A stretch of 64,000 nt of DNA from assembly GCF_014642655.1 (NCBI RefSeq), contig NZ_BMIR01000011.1, positions 1-64,000 of the forward strand, read 5' to 3'. The position numbers and the translations under genes were made by a program. The stretch's first letter is position 1, and every line of letters begins with the position of its first letter. Source of the stretch: Pullulanibacillus camelliae. Lineage in GTDB: Bacteria > Bacillota > Bacilli > Bacillales > Sporolactobacillaceae. Below are positions 1-8,737 of this stretch, one piece after another. The notes below the pieces were generated by a model that was given only the letters and a program-made list of their open reading frames with translations, did no database searches and was not told the DNA's origin.

Positions 1-87
1 CTTTCATCACATCACCTACTTGATGAAGAATCGTCAACGTCGTTTTCCCTTATCGTATCAACGGTTTGCGACCATTGTAAAGATGTT

Positions 88-116
88 TTGTCACGGATTC
101 AGGTTAATATTATAAA
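88..116 (+). promoter_or_regulatory. Probable sigma-A promoter of the nucleoside transporter operon
   Basis: TTGTCA (88-93), a 17-bp spacer and TATAAA (111-116) lie 40 bp before the first gene, whose AGGGGG ribosome site is at 139-144. At positions 5-17 the opposite strand shows AGGTGA followed closely by ATGAAA, which may be the start of a divergent gene lying left of the window; too little is present to call it. Confidence 0.5.
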
Positions 117-155
117 GGTAGGATTATTAAAAAGATTTAGGGGGTTTATTGGTCA

Positions 156-1235
156 GTGAAAAAATATTTATTTCTATTCATTGCGGTACTCGTTCTTGGT
201 ACTGTGCTTTCGGCCTGTGGCTCGTCTAATGGCGATGACGGAAGCAAAAGCAGTGGCGGGGACAAGAAGAAAGGCTTCAAGGTTGCCATGGTTACCGATA
301 CTGGCGGTGTTAATGACAAATCCTTCAACCAATCTGCTTGGGAAGGCCTGCAAAAGTTCGGAAAAGACAATGGACTAAAATTAAATACAGACTATAAATA
401 TTTGCAATCTAATCAAGCTTCAGACTATGAACCAAACTTAAATACACTCGTACATAACAATGGTGGCTATAACCTGATCTTTGGTATTGGCTATTTGATG
501 GAAGATGCAGTGAAGAAAGTAGCAGCTGCTAATCCCAACACGCATTTTGCCATCGTTGATGATGTCGTGAATGCAAAGAACGTGACAAGCATTACCTTTA
601 AGGAAGAGCAAGGTTCATTCCTCGTTGGTGTAGTTGCTGGAATGATGACAAAGACGAATAAAATTGGCTTTGTCGGTGGCGAAAAATCGGCACTGATTAA
701 GAAATTCGAAAATGGCTTCAAAGCAGGTGTGAAATCTGTTAATCCAAAAGCAGATGTCCTTGTTCAATATGCTGGAAGCTTTTCGGCAGCTGATAAAGGA
801 CAAGCGATTGCCAACAGCCAATATGGTCAAGGCGCAGATATCATTTATCATGCAGCCGGAGCAACGGGGAATGGTGTCTTCAATGAAGCGCAAAACCGTA
901 AGAAAAAAGGAGATAACGTATGGGTCATCGGTGTTGACCGCGATCAATACGATGCGGGAATGCCCGAGGATGTCACCCTTACGTCGATGGTAAAACGCGT
1001 GGACAATGCTGTTGAACAGCTTTCAAAAGATGCGATGAACGGTAATTACCATGGTGGAGAAAATCTTCAATATGGCTTAAAGGATAATGGTGTGGGGCTA
1101 TCAGAGCACCACGATCACATTCCTGATAATGTCATGAAAAAAGTGGATGATTACAAAAAGAAAATCATCAATGGAGATATTAAACCACCTCAAACAGATG
1201 CTGAATATAAAGACTTCCTTGCTTCTTTAAAATAA
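156..1235 (+). CDS. nupN: BMP-family nucleoside-binding lipoprotein
   Basis: Extracellular substrate-binding lipoprotein of a nucleoside (guanosine-type) ABC importer, 359 aa, the usual length of the BmpA/TmpC/NupN family. The start is GTG with AGGGGG 12 nt upstream. The N-terminus is a lipoprotein signal with lipobox VLSAC at about residues 17-21, then a Ser/Gly/Asp-rich linker. The mature part has the BMP-family signatures VTDTGGVNDKSFNQSAWEG near residue 47 and a late GVDRDQYD segment. It is followed by the ATPase and two permeases in the same order as Bacillus subtilis nupNOPQ (yufNOPQ). The ligand is inferred from family and gene order; other purine nucleosides are possible. Confidence 0.9.
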   Translation: MKKYLFLFIAVLVLGTVLSACGSSNGDDGSKSSGGDKKKGFKVAMVTDTGGVNDKSFNQSAWEGLQKFGKDNGLKLNTDYKYLQSNQASDYEPNLNTLVHNNGGYNLIFGIGYLMEDAVKKVAAANPNTHFAIVDDVVNAKNVTSITFKEEQGSFLVGVVAGMMTKTNKIGFVGGEKSALIKKFENGFKAGVKSVNPKADVLVQYAGSFSAADKGQAIANSQYGQGADIIYHAAGATGNGVFNEAQNRKKKGDNVWVIGVDRDQYDAGMPEDVTLTSMVKRVDNAVEQLSKDAMNGNYHGGENLQYGLKDNGVGLSEHHDHIPDNVMKKVDDYKKKIINGDIKPPQTDAEYKDFLASLK

Positions 1236-1248
1236 TTGAACAATCATG

Positions 1249-1281
1249 CGGACAAAGGTATCTTTTTATGGCCTTTGTCCG
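1249..1281 (+). terminator. Intercistronic hairpin between nupN and nupO
   Basis: A perfect 10-bp inverted repeat (CGGACAAAGG / CCTTTGTCCG) with a 13-nt loop lies between the binding-protein gene and the ATPase gene. The downstream tail TTGTTTCAT is a poor T-run, so it may be a partial terminator or an RNA-stabilising hairpin that keeps binding-protein mRNA in excess over the rest of the operon. Confidence 0.6.
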
Positions 1282-1310
1282 TTGTTTCATAAACGTTTGG
1301 AGTGAAAAAC

Positions 1311-2843
1311 GTGACTTATGTAATAGAAATGAGAAACATTCGCAAAGAGTTTCCAGGAATTGTTGCCAATGATGATATTACATTACAGGTCCAACCTGGG
1401 GAAATTCACGCCTTACTTGGAGAGAATGGGGCGGGCAAGTCAACGCTAATGAATGTGTTATTTGGTCTTTATCAGCCGGAGCAGGGTGAGATTTATGTAA
1501 AGGGACAAAAGGTGAAGATTACAAGTCCAAATATTGCAGGAGATCTTGGAATTGGCATGGTTCACCAACACTTTATGCTCATCGATACGTTTACGGTCAC
1601 GGAGAATATCATTTTAGGTAGTGAGCCGACAAAAGCAGGGAAAATTGATATCAAAGTCGCTGAGGAGCAAGTACGGAAGCTTTCCAATCAATATGGTTTG
1701 AATGTTGATCCGCATGCCAAAGTTCGGGACATTTCTGTTGGCATGCAGCAGCGTGTGGAAATTCTCAAGACGCTTTATCGAGGCGCGGAAATTCTTATCT
1801 TTGACGAGCCTACGGCGGTCTTGACACCACATGAAATTCGCGAATTGATGAAGATCATGAAGCTGCTTGTAAGCGAGGGCAAATCCATCATTTTAATCAC
1901 GCATAAGTTAAAGGAGATTAAAGAGGTTGCCGATAAATGTACGGTTATTCGTCGAGGAAAGGGGATAGGTACCGTTGATGTGGCGGATGCTGAGCCCAGT
2001 CAGCTGGCAAGCATGATGGTTGGACGAGATATCAAATTCCAAGTCAATCAAGAACCCTATCATCCTGGAGCAAACGTATTAGAAATAAAAGATTTAACCG
2101 TTCTTGACTCCCGAAAGGTTGCGGCAGTCAATTCACTGAGTCTCACTGTAAAAAGTGGAGAAATTTTAGGTGTAGCGGGTGTGGATGGCAATGGTCAATC
2201 AGAGCTCATTGAAGCCATCACAGGCTTGCGCAAGGCAGCAAGCGGCCAAATTTTATTAAATGGCAAAGAGATTACCCAGCACCGTCCAAGAAAAATTACC
2301 GAAGCGGGCATTGCTCATATTCCGGAAGATCGTCACAAGCACGGACTTGTTTTGGATTTTTCGATTGGCCATAACATGGTGCTTGAGACATATTACCAAC
2401 GCCCTTATTCCAAAGCAGGGATTCTCCATTTTGATAAAATCCGCAAACAAGCGGAAAAATTGATTAAAGAATTTGATGTGCGGACTCCCAGTGTAGATAC
2501 ACCTGCACGCGCGCTTTCGGGAGGCAATCAACAAAAGGCGATCATTGCCAGGGAAATTGATCGTGATCCAGATTTATTAATTGCAGCTCAACCCACAAGG
2601 GGACTGGATGTAGGGGCGATAGAATTCATTCATCGACGCTTATTGGAACAACGAAAAAATGGAAAAGCAGTACTTTTAATCTCACTTGAACTCGATGAGA
2701 TCTTAAATTTAAGTGATCGTATCGCTGTGATCTATGAAGGGAAAATTATTGACATTGTTGAACCAAGCAAAGTAACCGAGGATGAATTGGGGTTATTAAT
2801 GGCTGGTCATCACTTGAAAGGAGCACATGAAAATGAACACTAA
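1311..2843 (+). CDS. nupO: Nucleoside ABC transporter ATP-binding protein (duplicated ATPase)
   Basis: Energises nucleoside uptake with the permeases encoded next. About 510 aa with two ABC domains in tandem, as in the RbsA/MglA/NupO group: first Walker A GENGAGKST, signature SVGMQQR and Walker B ILIFDEPTAVLTP; the second domain has the degenerate P-loop GVDGNGQSE, signature LSGGNQQK and LLIAAQPTRGLDVGA in place of a normal Walker B. An upstream GTG at 1302 is possible, but GGAG at 1299-1302 is correctly spaced for GTG 1311, which I prefer. The 3' end overlaps nupP, indicating translational coupling. Confidence 0.9.
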   Translation: MTYVIEMRNIRKEFPGIVANDDITLQVQPGEIHALLGENGAGKSTLMNVLFGLYQPEQGEIYVKGQKVKITSPNIAGDLGIGMVHQHFMLIDTFTVTENIILGSEPTKAGKIDIKVAEEQVRKLSNQYGLNVDPHAKVRDISVGMQQRVEILKTLYRGAEILIFDEPTAVLTPHEIRELMKIMKLLVSEGKSIILITHKLKEIKEVADKCTVIRRGKGIGTVDVADAEPSQLASMMVGRDIKFQVNQEPYHPGANVLEIKDLTVLDSRKVAAVNSLSLTVKSGEILGVAGVDGNGQSELIEAITGLRKAASGQILLNGKEITQHRPRKITEAGIAHIPEDRHKHGLVLDFSIGHNMVLETYYQRPYSKAGILHFDKIRKQAEKLIKEFDVRTPSVDTPARALSGGNQQKAIIAREIDRDPDLLIAAQPTRGLDVGAIEFIHRRLLEQRKNGKAVLLISLELDEILNLSDRIAVIYEGKIIDIVEPSKVTEDELGLLMAGHHLKGAHENEH

Positions 2844-3891
2844 GCGACTTTCTGGTGCAATGGTTCCTGTGATTTCTGTCTTATTAGGGCTGATTGCCGG
2901 CGCCATTATCATGCTGATTAGTGGCTACAATCCGCTTCAAGCGTATGGAGATATCTTTCAGATGGTTTTTCTGACCCCCTATTATTCTGGAGAAACGGTC
3001 GTAACCATCATCCCACTGATCTTGTCAGGACTTTCAGTTGCCTTCGCTTTTCGTGCAGGACTATTTAATATCGGTGTTGAGGGGCAACTATTAGTGGGCT
3101 GGCTAGCATCGGTTGCGACAGCTTTACTGCTCCCAGCAGGGCTGCCAAAAGTCATCATGATTCCAGCGTGTATCATCGCGGCGATCATCGGCGGTGGAAT
3201 CTGGGGCTTCATACCGGGATTACTCAAGGCACGCTTTAAAGTACATGAAGTGATTACGACGATCATGATGAACTATATTGCTTTACACACAACGAATGCC
3301 ATTATTCGCAAATACTTTTATGCTGAAGGAGAACGAACGCCAAATATTCCTGATTCTGCGTCTCTTTCTTCGCAGTTTCTTTATAACTTGACAGCAGGTT
3401 CACGGATGCACTGGGGAATTATTGTTGCGCTCATAGGGGCGGTCGTGATGTGGTTCATTTTATGGCGGACGTCGAAAGGCTACGAGCTGCGGGCAGTCGG
3501 CTTTAACCCTGACGCTTCCCTCTATGCAGGAATGAATGTGAATCGCAATATGGTATTGTCTTTCTTTATTTCCGGTGCTTTTGCCGGAGTAGCTGGTGCG
3601 ATGCTTGGATTAGGGACATATCATTATATGACCATTAACCAAGACTTCACGGGCATTGGTTTTGATGGTATTGCTGTTGCTTTGCTTGGTCTTAACTCCT
3701 CATTCGGTGTTATTTTAGGCTCTATTTTATTTGCCGCTCTTGAAACAGGTGAAATCGGCATGCAATCTTTAGGGATTCCAAATGACCTTGTCCAAGTCAT
3801 TATTGCTTTAATCATTTTCTTCGTGGCTTCTAATTATATTATTCGTTGGACACGCGACAGACTGAAAAAGAAAGGAGGAGGCGCCAAATGA
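2833..3891 (+). CDS. nupP: Nucleoside ABC transporter permease 1
   Basis: Integral membrane permease of the BPD_transp_2 family, about 352 aa, with eight or more hydrophobic segments. The segment FRAGLFNIGVEGQLLVGW and the EVITTIMMNYIA motif are typical of NupP/YufP-like proteins. AAAGGAG at 2817-2823 is 9 nt from ATG 2833 but only 3 nt from ATG 2827, so the later start is preferred. It overlaps nupO by about 11 bp and shares an ATGA stop/start with nupQ. It should form the transmembrane channel with NupQ. Confidence 0.88.
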   Translation: MNTKRLSGAMVPVISVLLGLIAGAIIMLISGYNPLQAYGDIFQMVFLTPYYSGETVVTIIPLILSGLSVAFAFRAGLFNIGVEGQLLVGWLASVATALLLPAGLPKVIMIPACIIAAIIGGGIWGFIPGLLKARFKVHEVITTIMMNYIALHTTNAIIRKYFYAEGERTPNIPDSASLSSQFLYNLTAGSRMHWGIIVALIGAVVMWFILWRTSKGYELRAVGFNPDASLYAGMNVNRNMVLSFFISGAFAGVAGAMLGLGTYHYMTINQDFTGIGFDGIAVALLGLNSSFGVILGSILFAALETGEIGMQSLGIPNDLVQVIIALIIFFVASNYIIRWTRDRLKKKGGGAK

Positions 3892-4853
3892 CTATAATGG
3901 AAATTCTTGAAATTGTCATTCCGAGTGCCATTCTTTCTGCGACTCCGCTGATTCTCACAGCTCTTGGAGGTGTATTCAGCGAACGCTCAGGTGTTGTTAA
4001 CATTGGGTTGGAAGGTCTCATGATCATTGGTGCCTTTATCGGTGCGGTCTTCACCATCTTGTTTGAGCATATAGGTTTGGGAGCTGCCTCTCCATGGCTG
4101 GCCCTCCTCGTTGCTGCCATTATCGGCGCTGCTTTTTCATTACTTCATGCAGTGGCGAGCATTACCTTCCGAGCGGATCAGGTGGTCAGCGGTGTGGCTA
4201 TCAACTTCTTAGCCTTGGGGATCACCGTGTTCCTCGTGAAAAAGCTCTTTGCTGGAAGTGGGCAAACGCCTTATATCGATCACCGCATAAATAAAATTGA
4301 TGTGCCATTGCTGCACGATATACCGATTATTGGCCCGTTATTCTTTTCGAATATTGCCTATACGTCTTATATCGCCATCATTCTTGCCTTTGTGGTCTGG
4401 TATGTGCTATTTAAAACCTCCTTTGGTTTGCGTTTGCGCTCTGTAGGGGAGCATCCAGCTGCAGCGGATACGCTGGGAATCAACGTCTCACGCATGCGTT
4501 ATCTCGGGGTAGCATTAAGTGGTGCTTTGGGCGGCTTAGGTGGTGCTGTCTATGTTGTCACAATTGCGACAAACTTTGGAGCGACGACGATCTCGGGGGA
4601 AGGGTACCTTGCTCTTGCCGCGATGATCTTTGGTAAATGGAACCCATTAGGGGCAATGGGAGCGGCTTTATTCTTTGGCTTCGCCCAATCTTTAAGCATT
4701 ATCGGCGAATCGATCCCATTCCTGAAGAGCATCCCAGATGTCTATCTTCTGATTGCTCCGTATGTCCTTACCATTCTTGCTCTGGCAGGTTTTGTAGGGC
4801 GTGCCGATGCACCAAAGGCCAGTGGTGTGCCATATATTAAAGGCCAACGATAA
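3888..4853 (+). CDS. nupQ: Nucleoside ABC transporter permease 2
   Basis: Second permease subunit, about 321 aa, BPD_transp_2 family, with SERSGVVNIGLEGLMIIGAF near the N-terminus and RADQVVSGVAINFLALG further on, both typical of NupQ. The open frame extends upstream to 3846, but AAAGGAGGAGG at 3871-3881 is ideally placed for ATG 3888, which overlaps the nupP stop codon (ATGA). It is the last gene of the nup operon; the first terminator-like hairpin downstream is inside the family A repeat. Confidence 0.9.
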   Translation: MTIMEILEIVIPSAILSATPLILTALGGVFSERSGVVNIGLEGLMIIGAFIGAVFTILFEHIGLGAASPWLALLVAAIIGAAFSLLHAVASITFRADQVVSGVAINFLALGITVFLVKKLFAGSGQTPYIDHRINKIDVPLLHDIPIIGPLFFSNIAYTSYIAIILAFVVWYVLFKTSFGLRLRSVGEHPAAADTLGINVSRMRYLGVALSGALGGLGGAVYVVTIATNFGATTISGEGYLALAAMIFGKWNPLGAMGAALFFGFAQSLSIIGESIPFLKSIPDVYLLIAPYVLTILALAGFVGRADAPKASGVPYIKGQR

Positions 4854-4904
4854 AACTTAAAGCTCTTGGCGAGTGAAGTCTAAAGGGTTTAGTTTTTGAA
4901 AAGA

Positions 4905-5050
4905 AAGAAAGTATAAAATTTCTGATCATGAGGACGGTGCGGATTTCCGCTCCCATCCACGTGGTGATCAGGCACTGAAGCCTCTTTCATATATCATGAT
5001 GCTCTGTACCAAGCCAAGGACCGGGCATGCTTTTCACCCGGTTTTCCTTA
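4905..5050 (+). repeat. Dispersed repeat family A, copy 1 (short form)
   Basis: It begins with GAAAGTATAAAATTTCTG, continues with a CATGAGGACGGTGC segment, then a block containing CACTGAAGCCTCTTTCATAT, GATGCTCTGTACC and AAGGACCGGGCATGC. The same blocks recur at 29405-29690, 46195-46515 and 54998-55230 and inverted at 18785-19062. This copy lacks the middle part with the CGCTTTCC motif. Together with family B it fills the gene-free stretch 4854-5275. Confidence 0.85.
5020..5048 (+). terminator. Terminator at the right end of repeat A1
   Basis: ACCGGG (5020-5025) pairs with CCCGGT (5037-5042), followed by TTTCCTT. It is the first good terminator after the nup operon and is part of the mobile-looking repeat; the same hairpin is present in copies at 29660-29685 and 46485-46511. 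Confidence 0.65.
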
Positions 5051-5081
5051 AGAGGATTAGCACTGTTGACAACAAGTAAAG

Positions 5082-5275
5082 AGCTGGGATGGAAGTATTC
5101 AGCTCATAGGGAAGTCGAACGCATTCATAATTTGGAAGGGATGCGTTCGACTTTTTGAGTGAATCATGAAGCACTCCGCCAAACGACTTCGTTTCCCGCA
5201 GGAGTCCCCGTATTTTGACTGCGCTTCCGTTTTCCTAGTCTCCTTTAAAAATCTTATCGTGTTCCCACCATAAGG
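5082..5275 (-). repeat. Dispersed repeat family B, copy 1
   Basis: On the minus strand this reads like the copies at 12236-12453 and 19140-19325: a GGAGAC/GGAGTC segment, a GGGAAACGAAGT (elsewhere GGAAAGCGAAGTGTTTT) motif, a GCTTCATGA...CACTCAAAAAG segment, then a long hairpin. Here AAGTCGAACGCAT (5112-5124) pairs with ATGCGTTCGACTT (5141-5153), followed on the plus strand by a short T-run, so it can act as a terminator. The left end has GAGCTG/CAGCTC. Confidence 0.8.
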
Positions 5276-5664
5276 CTATGAATTGTGATCGCTCGCGTGA
5301 TTTGAGATAAAATACTTCTTTTCAATCTTTTCAAGGCAATAAATGATCAATAAAATCGACCAGGCACCAACTTTAATACGAATGCTGACAGTCCAGATGG
5401 TCGTTAAATAGAGCAATAAGAGTAAGCAAACGATGTAAACCATCTTTGTTTTGCTAGATTTTGATTTGTGTGTTCTCTCCATTGTTAATAATCTCATTAT
5501 GAAAAATACAATGAAGTAAATAAGAGCACTTACTTTATCGCTAAATACAAGGTAGATGAAACAGGCAGTGCTAAATATAAAAATGTAAAGATAAAATTCC
5601 TCAGAAAAGCTCTTCTGTTCCGCTCCTTTGCCTTTAGATTAAACGCCTCATCGTTTTTTTTCAA
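5276..5664 (-). pseudogene. Small membrane-protein gene broken by a frameshift
   Basis: Two overlapping minus-strand frames appear to be parts of one gene. The first opens at a TTG at 5664-5662 and reads LKKNDEAFNLKAKERNRRAF; after a one-base shift in the short T-run near 5610 the second frame continues SEEFYLYIFIFSTACFIYLV and runs to 5276 with three further hydrophobic segments and a Lys/Glu-rich end. The joined product would be about 130 aa with three or four membrane segments. The longest ATG frame (5497-5276, 73 aa) is only the second half. I do not recognise the family and see no convincing ribosome site, so the call is tentative. Confidence 0.35.
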
Positions 5665-5882
5665 TCGTTCTTTTAACGAACAAGTATATGATGTTATAAG
5701 ATTGAAATCAAGGCAAGAATAAATACCGAGAAATTACTGAGCGCTACTTCCCCATAGCTATAAAAAACCCTTTCTTATGATTTTTGATTGTTTCTTATTA
5801 TACTAAAGGACACCATTTTTTAAATATTCTTTCTCCGTTTTGACATAAAATTCCCATTTATTTTCGATTAATGATGCAGGAG

Positions 5883-5936
5883 ATAAAAAACACCACTTAA
5901 GGATTCCGCATGGGAAGCTCTTGAGTGATGTTTTAA
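5883..5936 (-). terminator. Terminator of the P-loop kinase-like gene
   Basis: On the minus strand ACATCACTCAAGAGCTTCC can pair with GGAATCCTTAAGTGGTGT with a few G-U pairs, followed by TTTTTTA. It begins a few bases after the stop codon at 5948. Confidence 0.75.
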
Positions 5937-5947
5937 GCGTGAAAAAA

Positions 5948-6529
5948 TTATCTATTGATGAAGTTGATTAATTGCTGTAATTTCTGATTGGTGAGTTCAC
6001 CTGAGTTATCAAAGCGGAGAATGGATGCATTAGGAATGTTCCATGTAACGTTATATGTCTTCTTTTCACTTTTATAAGTGTCCCAGTGCTTTAACTTCCA
6101 TTGGTCGCGATCATAACCGCGCTCGCGAATGCGGTCTTTTTCAACGTCAGCGTTTTGCACCTCAACGATAATGACTTTGACATCCACATCTGAAAGTGTA
6201 AAGCCGTTCGCTTTTAAAATTTCTTCGATCCAAGTAGGGGTAGCAAGCTCTCTTGTAAATGGTCCAATTAGGGCGACATCTTGATGCGCTTTAATATTTT
6301 CCATTGCTACGTCCATTAGCGCTTGATAGGGTAGATTTCTCAGATGCTGTTTATAGAAAGCAGAATCCCTGTCATCAGGATCCTGTCCATTCATTTCTAA
6401 CATTTTATTAACAAAAGGGGTACCAATGGTGTCCATATCGAGGTAAGCCCATGAAAAGGTTTCGGATAAGCGTTGTGAAAGATAGGATTTACCAGTCCCC
6501 GCAGTACCAACAAAAAATACTAATTTCAA
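5948..6529 (-). CDS. P-loop NTPase, nucleotide-kinase-like (AAA family ATPase)
   Basis: A cytosolic protein of 193 aa beginning MKLVFFVGTAGTGKS with Walker A GTAGTGKS at residues 8-15. A DMDTIG segment at about residue 31 could be a Walker-B-like or substrate site, and a charged lid-like region RERGYDRDQWKLKHWDTYK lies near residue 136. No membrane segment or signal peptide. This architecture resembles small kinases and zeta-toxin-like or cytidylate-kinase-like proteins, but the substrate cannot be assigned. It is monocistronic with its own terminator. Confidence 0.75.
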   Translation of the reverse strand: MKLVFFVGTAGTGKSYLSQRLSETFSWAYLDMDTIGTPFVNKMLEMNGQDPDDRDSAFYKQHLRNLPYQALMDVAMENIKAHQDVALIGPFTRELATPTWIEEILKANGFTLSDVDVKVIIVEVQNADVEKDRIRERGYDRDQWKLKHWDTYKSEKKTYNVTWNIPNASILRFDNSGELTNQKLQQLINFINR

Positions 6530-6649
6530 AGTTATTGCCTCATTTCTATAATTTTATATAGCCTTTATACCCGCACTTGTCTTTACTAAAAATCTATTCA
6601 TATGATAGCATTCACAGTCCAAAAAGAAAATACGCGCAACGCTCCATAA

Positions 6650-6687
6650 AAAGCCTATTCCGCTTCCTTAAGGGAGCGGAATAGGGG
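6650..6687 (-). terminator. Terminator of rarD
   Basis: A near-perfect 14-bp inverted repeat (CCTATTCCGCTTCC / GGGAGCGGAATAGG) with a TTAA loop; on the minus strand it is followed by CTTTTTAT. Confidence 0.88.
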
Positions 6688-6715
6688 CATCCTTCGCACT
6701 TGGCAGACGTATAGC

Positions 6716-7675
6716 TTAGGATTTACTAATGGGCAGGTTTTCTGCGTTCTTTTTATGAAAGATTTTATCCTCAATCTGTTTTAACCATCTCGTGCGAGAA
6801 AGGGTGAACAGAACGAGGGAGACCCAAATTAAGATAAAGGACAGCAGATGCTCTGAGTCAAAGGGTTCATGATACAAAAGCGTTCCAAGGATAAGCATGA
6901 GTGTTGGCGCGATGTATTGGAAGAAACCGATCATAGCCAAAGAAATCCGATTGGCTCCTGCCGCAAATAAAAGCAAGGGAATGGCTGTAATCACACCTGC
7001 CCCCATCAGTAAAAGTGCTAACCCAGGTTTAGCTGTGCTGAATGAGCTGCTGGCATTGCTATCAAAGAAGAGAATATAAATGAGTGCAACGGGTGTGATG
7101 ATTAATGTTTCAATGGTCAGTCCGGTCATGGCCGCTAAGTGAACGGTTTTCTTAAGTAGGCCGTATAGTCCAAAGCTTACGGCTAAGGTGAGTGAAATCC
7201 AAGGGAAAACGCCGGCTTGAAAGGTCATGATTAAGACGCCAATAAGTGCGAGAAGAACTGAAATGATTTGCCACATGGATAATTTCTCTTTTAGGAAAAA
7301 GACGCCGAGTAACACACTGATTAAAGGATTGATGTAATAACCAAGACTGGCTTGGATGACGTGATCGTTATCTACAGCCCAAATAAAGGTGTACCAGTTA
7401 ACGGTAATGACAACTGAAGCGCTGGCAATAATAAGCAATCTTTTAAAATCAGTGAAAATGGCGCGAAAATCCTCACGTAGTTTTTTGGTGCTTTTTGTAA
7501 ACAGGATGACAAGAATCATAAAAACAAATGACCAAATAATTCGGTGGGCCAACACCTCTTCAGATGATGCACCATGAATAAGCTTCCAATAAATTGGCAT
7601 GATTCCCCAAAGAACATAGGCACCGACGGCCGCCAGTCCCCCGATGACTTGATCATTTTGCTCTGAAGTCTTCAC
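6716..7675 (-). CDS. rarD: RarD-type EamA/DMT transporter
   Basis: Membrane transporter of the drug/metabolite superfamily, 319 aa, with about ten hydrophobic segments and two EamA repeats. The N-terminal YVLWGIMPIYWKLIHGASSEE and FIWAVDNDHVIQASLGYYINPL segments are hallmarks of RarD (annotated chloramphenicol-sensitive protein RarD). The physiological substrate of RarD proteins is not established. Monocistronic, with its own strong terminator. Confidence 0.9.
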   Translation of the reverse strand: MKTSEQNDQVIGGLAAVGAYVLWGIMPIYWKLIHGASSEEVLAHRIIWSFVFMILVILFTKSTKKLREDFRAIFTDFKRLLIIASASVVITVNWYTFIWAVDNDHVIQASLGYYINPLISVLLGVFFLKEKLSMWQIISVLLALIGVLIMTFQAGVFPWISLTLAVSFGLYGLLKKTVHLAAMTGLTIETLIITPVALIYILFFDSNASSSFSTAKPGLALLLMGAGVITAIPLLLFAAGANRISLAMIGFFQYIAPTLMLILGTLLYHEPFDSEHLLSFILIWVSLVLFTLSRTRWLKQIEDKIFHKKNAENLPISKS

Positions 7676-7875
7676 TCTATCGCCTCATTTCATTGATATA
7701 TAGTGCAAAGTGATCCTCTTCTCGAATACATCAATTTTAGTGACTTCACTGTCTGGTTTCAAGTAGTAGGCTCAAACTTATGAGTTTAATTACCGATTTT
7801 TGTAATAAACTTTCTGTTTTAAGGTTTACAGAGGCAGTGGGGAATAGATAAGTTTACTATTATAAAATTTTATAT

Positions 7876-7914
7876 AGAATGGTATTTTGAAACATTCTGT
7901 TTATGTTAGAATGG
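7876..7914 (+). promoter_or_regulatory. Three 16-bp-spaced AGAATGG half sites upstream of the ABC exporter
   Basis: AGAATGG at 7876, its inverse ACATTCT at 7892 and AGAATGG at 7908 are spaced exactly 16 bp apart in the region where the promoter and 5' leader of the next gene should be. It looks like an operator with alternating half sites; the regulator is unknown. Confidence 0.3.
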
Positions 7915-7948
7915 CAGTAAAAGGAAAGTGGAGGTGGCGGTTATCGAT

Positions 7949-8734
7949 ATGAAAAATGCCCCCGTGCTTGTAGTTGAGGATCTTTATAAGAGCTATGATG
8001 GGATGTACGTTCTCAATGGGGTCAACTTAAAGGTGTCTAGTGGAGAAATTATTGGCTATATTGGTCCAAATGGGGCGGGGAAAAGTACAACAGTCAAAGT
8101 AATGCTAGGGCTTACTGAAGACTACACCGGCAGGATTACCATCTTTAATCAGGACATAGCTAGTGGCGATGTGGCATACAAGCGCAGGATCGGCTATGTG
8201 CCGGAAACGGCAGAACTGTATGATAGTCTTACAGCCTTTGAATATTTGCGTTTTGTTGGCCAATTATATGGGCTGCAGGAAGACCCAGTCACGAGCAAGG
8301 CTAAAAAGCTTTTGGAACTCTTCGGCTTGGATGAGGATGTGCTCCATTCGCGAATCTCCTCCTATTCAAAGGGGATGCGCCAAAAAGTGCTGATTGTTTC
8401 CAGTCTGTTGCATAATCCTGACCTATTGTTTTTTGATGAGCCGATCAGTGGTTTAGATGCTAACAGTGTTATGATCTTTAAGGAGATTTTGTCGGCTTTG
8501 GCTTCACAAGGTAAAACGATTTTTTACTCCTCGCATATTATGGATGTCGTTGAGAAAATCAGTCACCGAATCATTCTATTAAATGAAGGAAGGATCGTTG
8601 CTGATGGCAGTTTTGAAGCGCTGCAGGCAAAGGGGCAGCAAGGAAGCCTTGAGGAAATCTTTAATCAGCTGACAGGCTTTGACCGCCATCGCGATATTGC
8701 TCAGGATTTTGTAGCGGTCGTCCAAGAGGTGTAG
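7949..8734 (+). CDS. ABC transporter ATP-binding protein (exporter type)
   Basis: Single ABC domain, about 261 aa, CcmA/YthP-like: Walker A GPNGAGKST, a Q-loop region with RRIGYVPETAELYDSLTAFEYL, signature YSKGMRQK, Walker B LLFFDEPISGLD and a switch His in FYSSHIMD. GTG at 7928 is in frame, but GGAGGTGG at 7930-7937 serves ATG 7949 better. It is followed after 3 bp by a large membrane protein, so the two form one exporter. The substrate is unknown; bacteriocin, lipid or antibiotic-peptide export are possible for this type. Confidence 0.85.
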   Translation: MKNAPVLVVEDLYKSYDGMYVLNGVNLKVSSGEIIGYIGPNGAGKSTTVKVMLGLTEDYTGRITIFNQDIASGDVAYKRRIGYVPETAELYDSLTAFEYLRFVGQLYGLQEDPVTSKAKKLLELFGLDEDVLHSRISSYSKGMRQKVLIVSSLLHNPDLLFFDEPISGLDANSVMIFKEILSALASQGKTIFYSSHIMDVVEKISHRIILLNEGRIVADGSFEALQAKGQQGSLEEIFNQLTGFDRHRDIAQDFVAVVQEV

Positions 8735-8737
8735 GGG

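Noticed and set aside
1-17. Divergent gene start at the left edge
   Set aside because: Only two codons would be visible, so it is mentioned under the first promoter but not called.
615-947. 110-codon minus-strand frame opposite nupN
   Set aside because: Shadow of a well-supported gene on the other strand.
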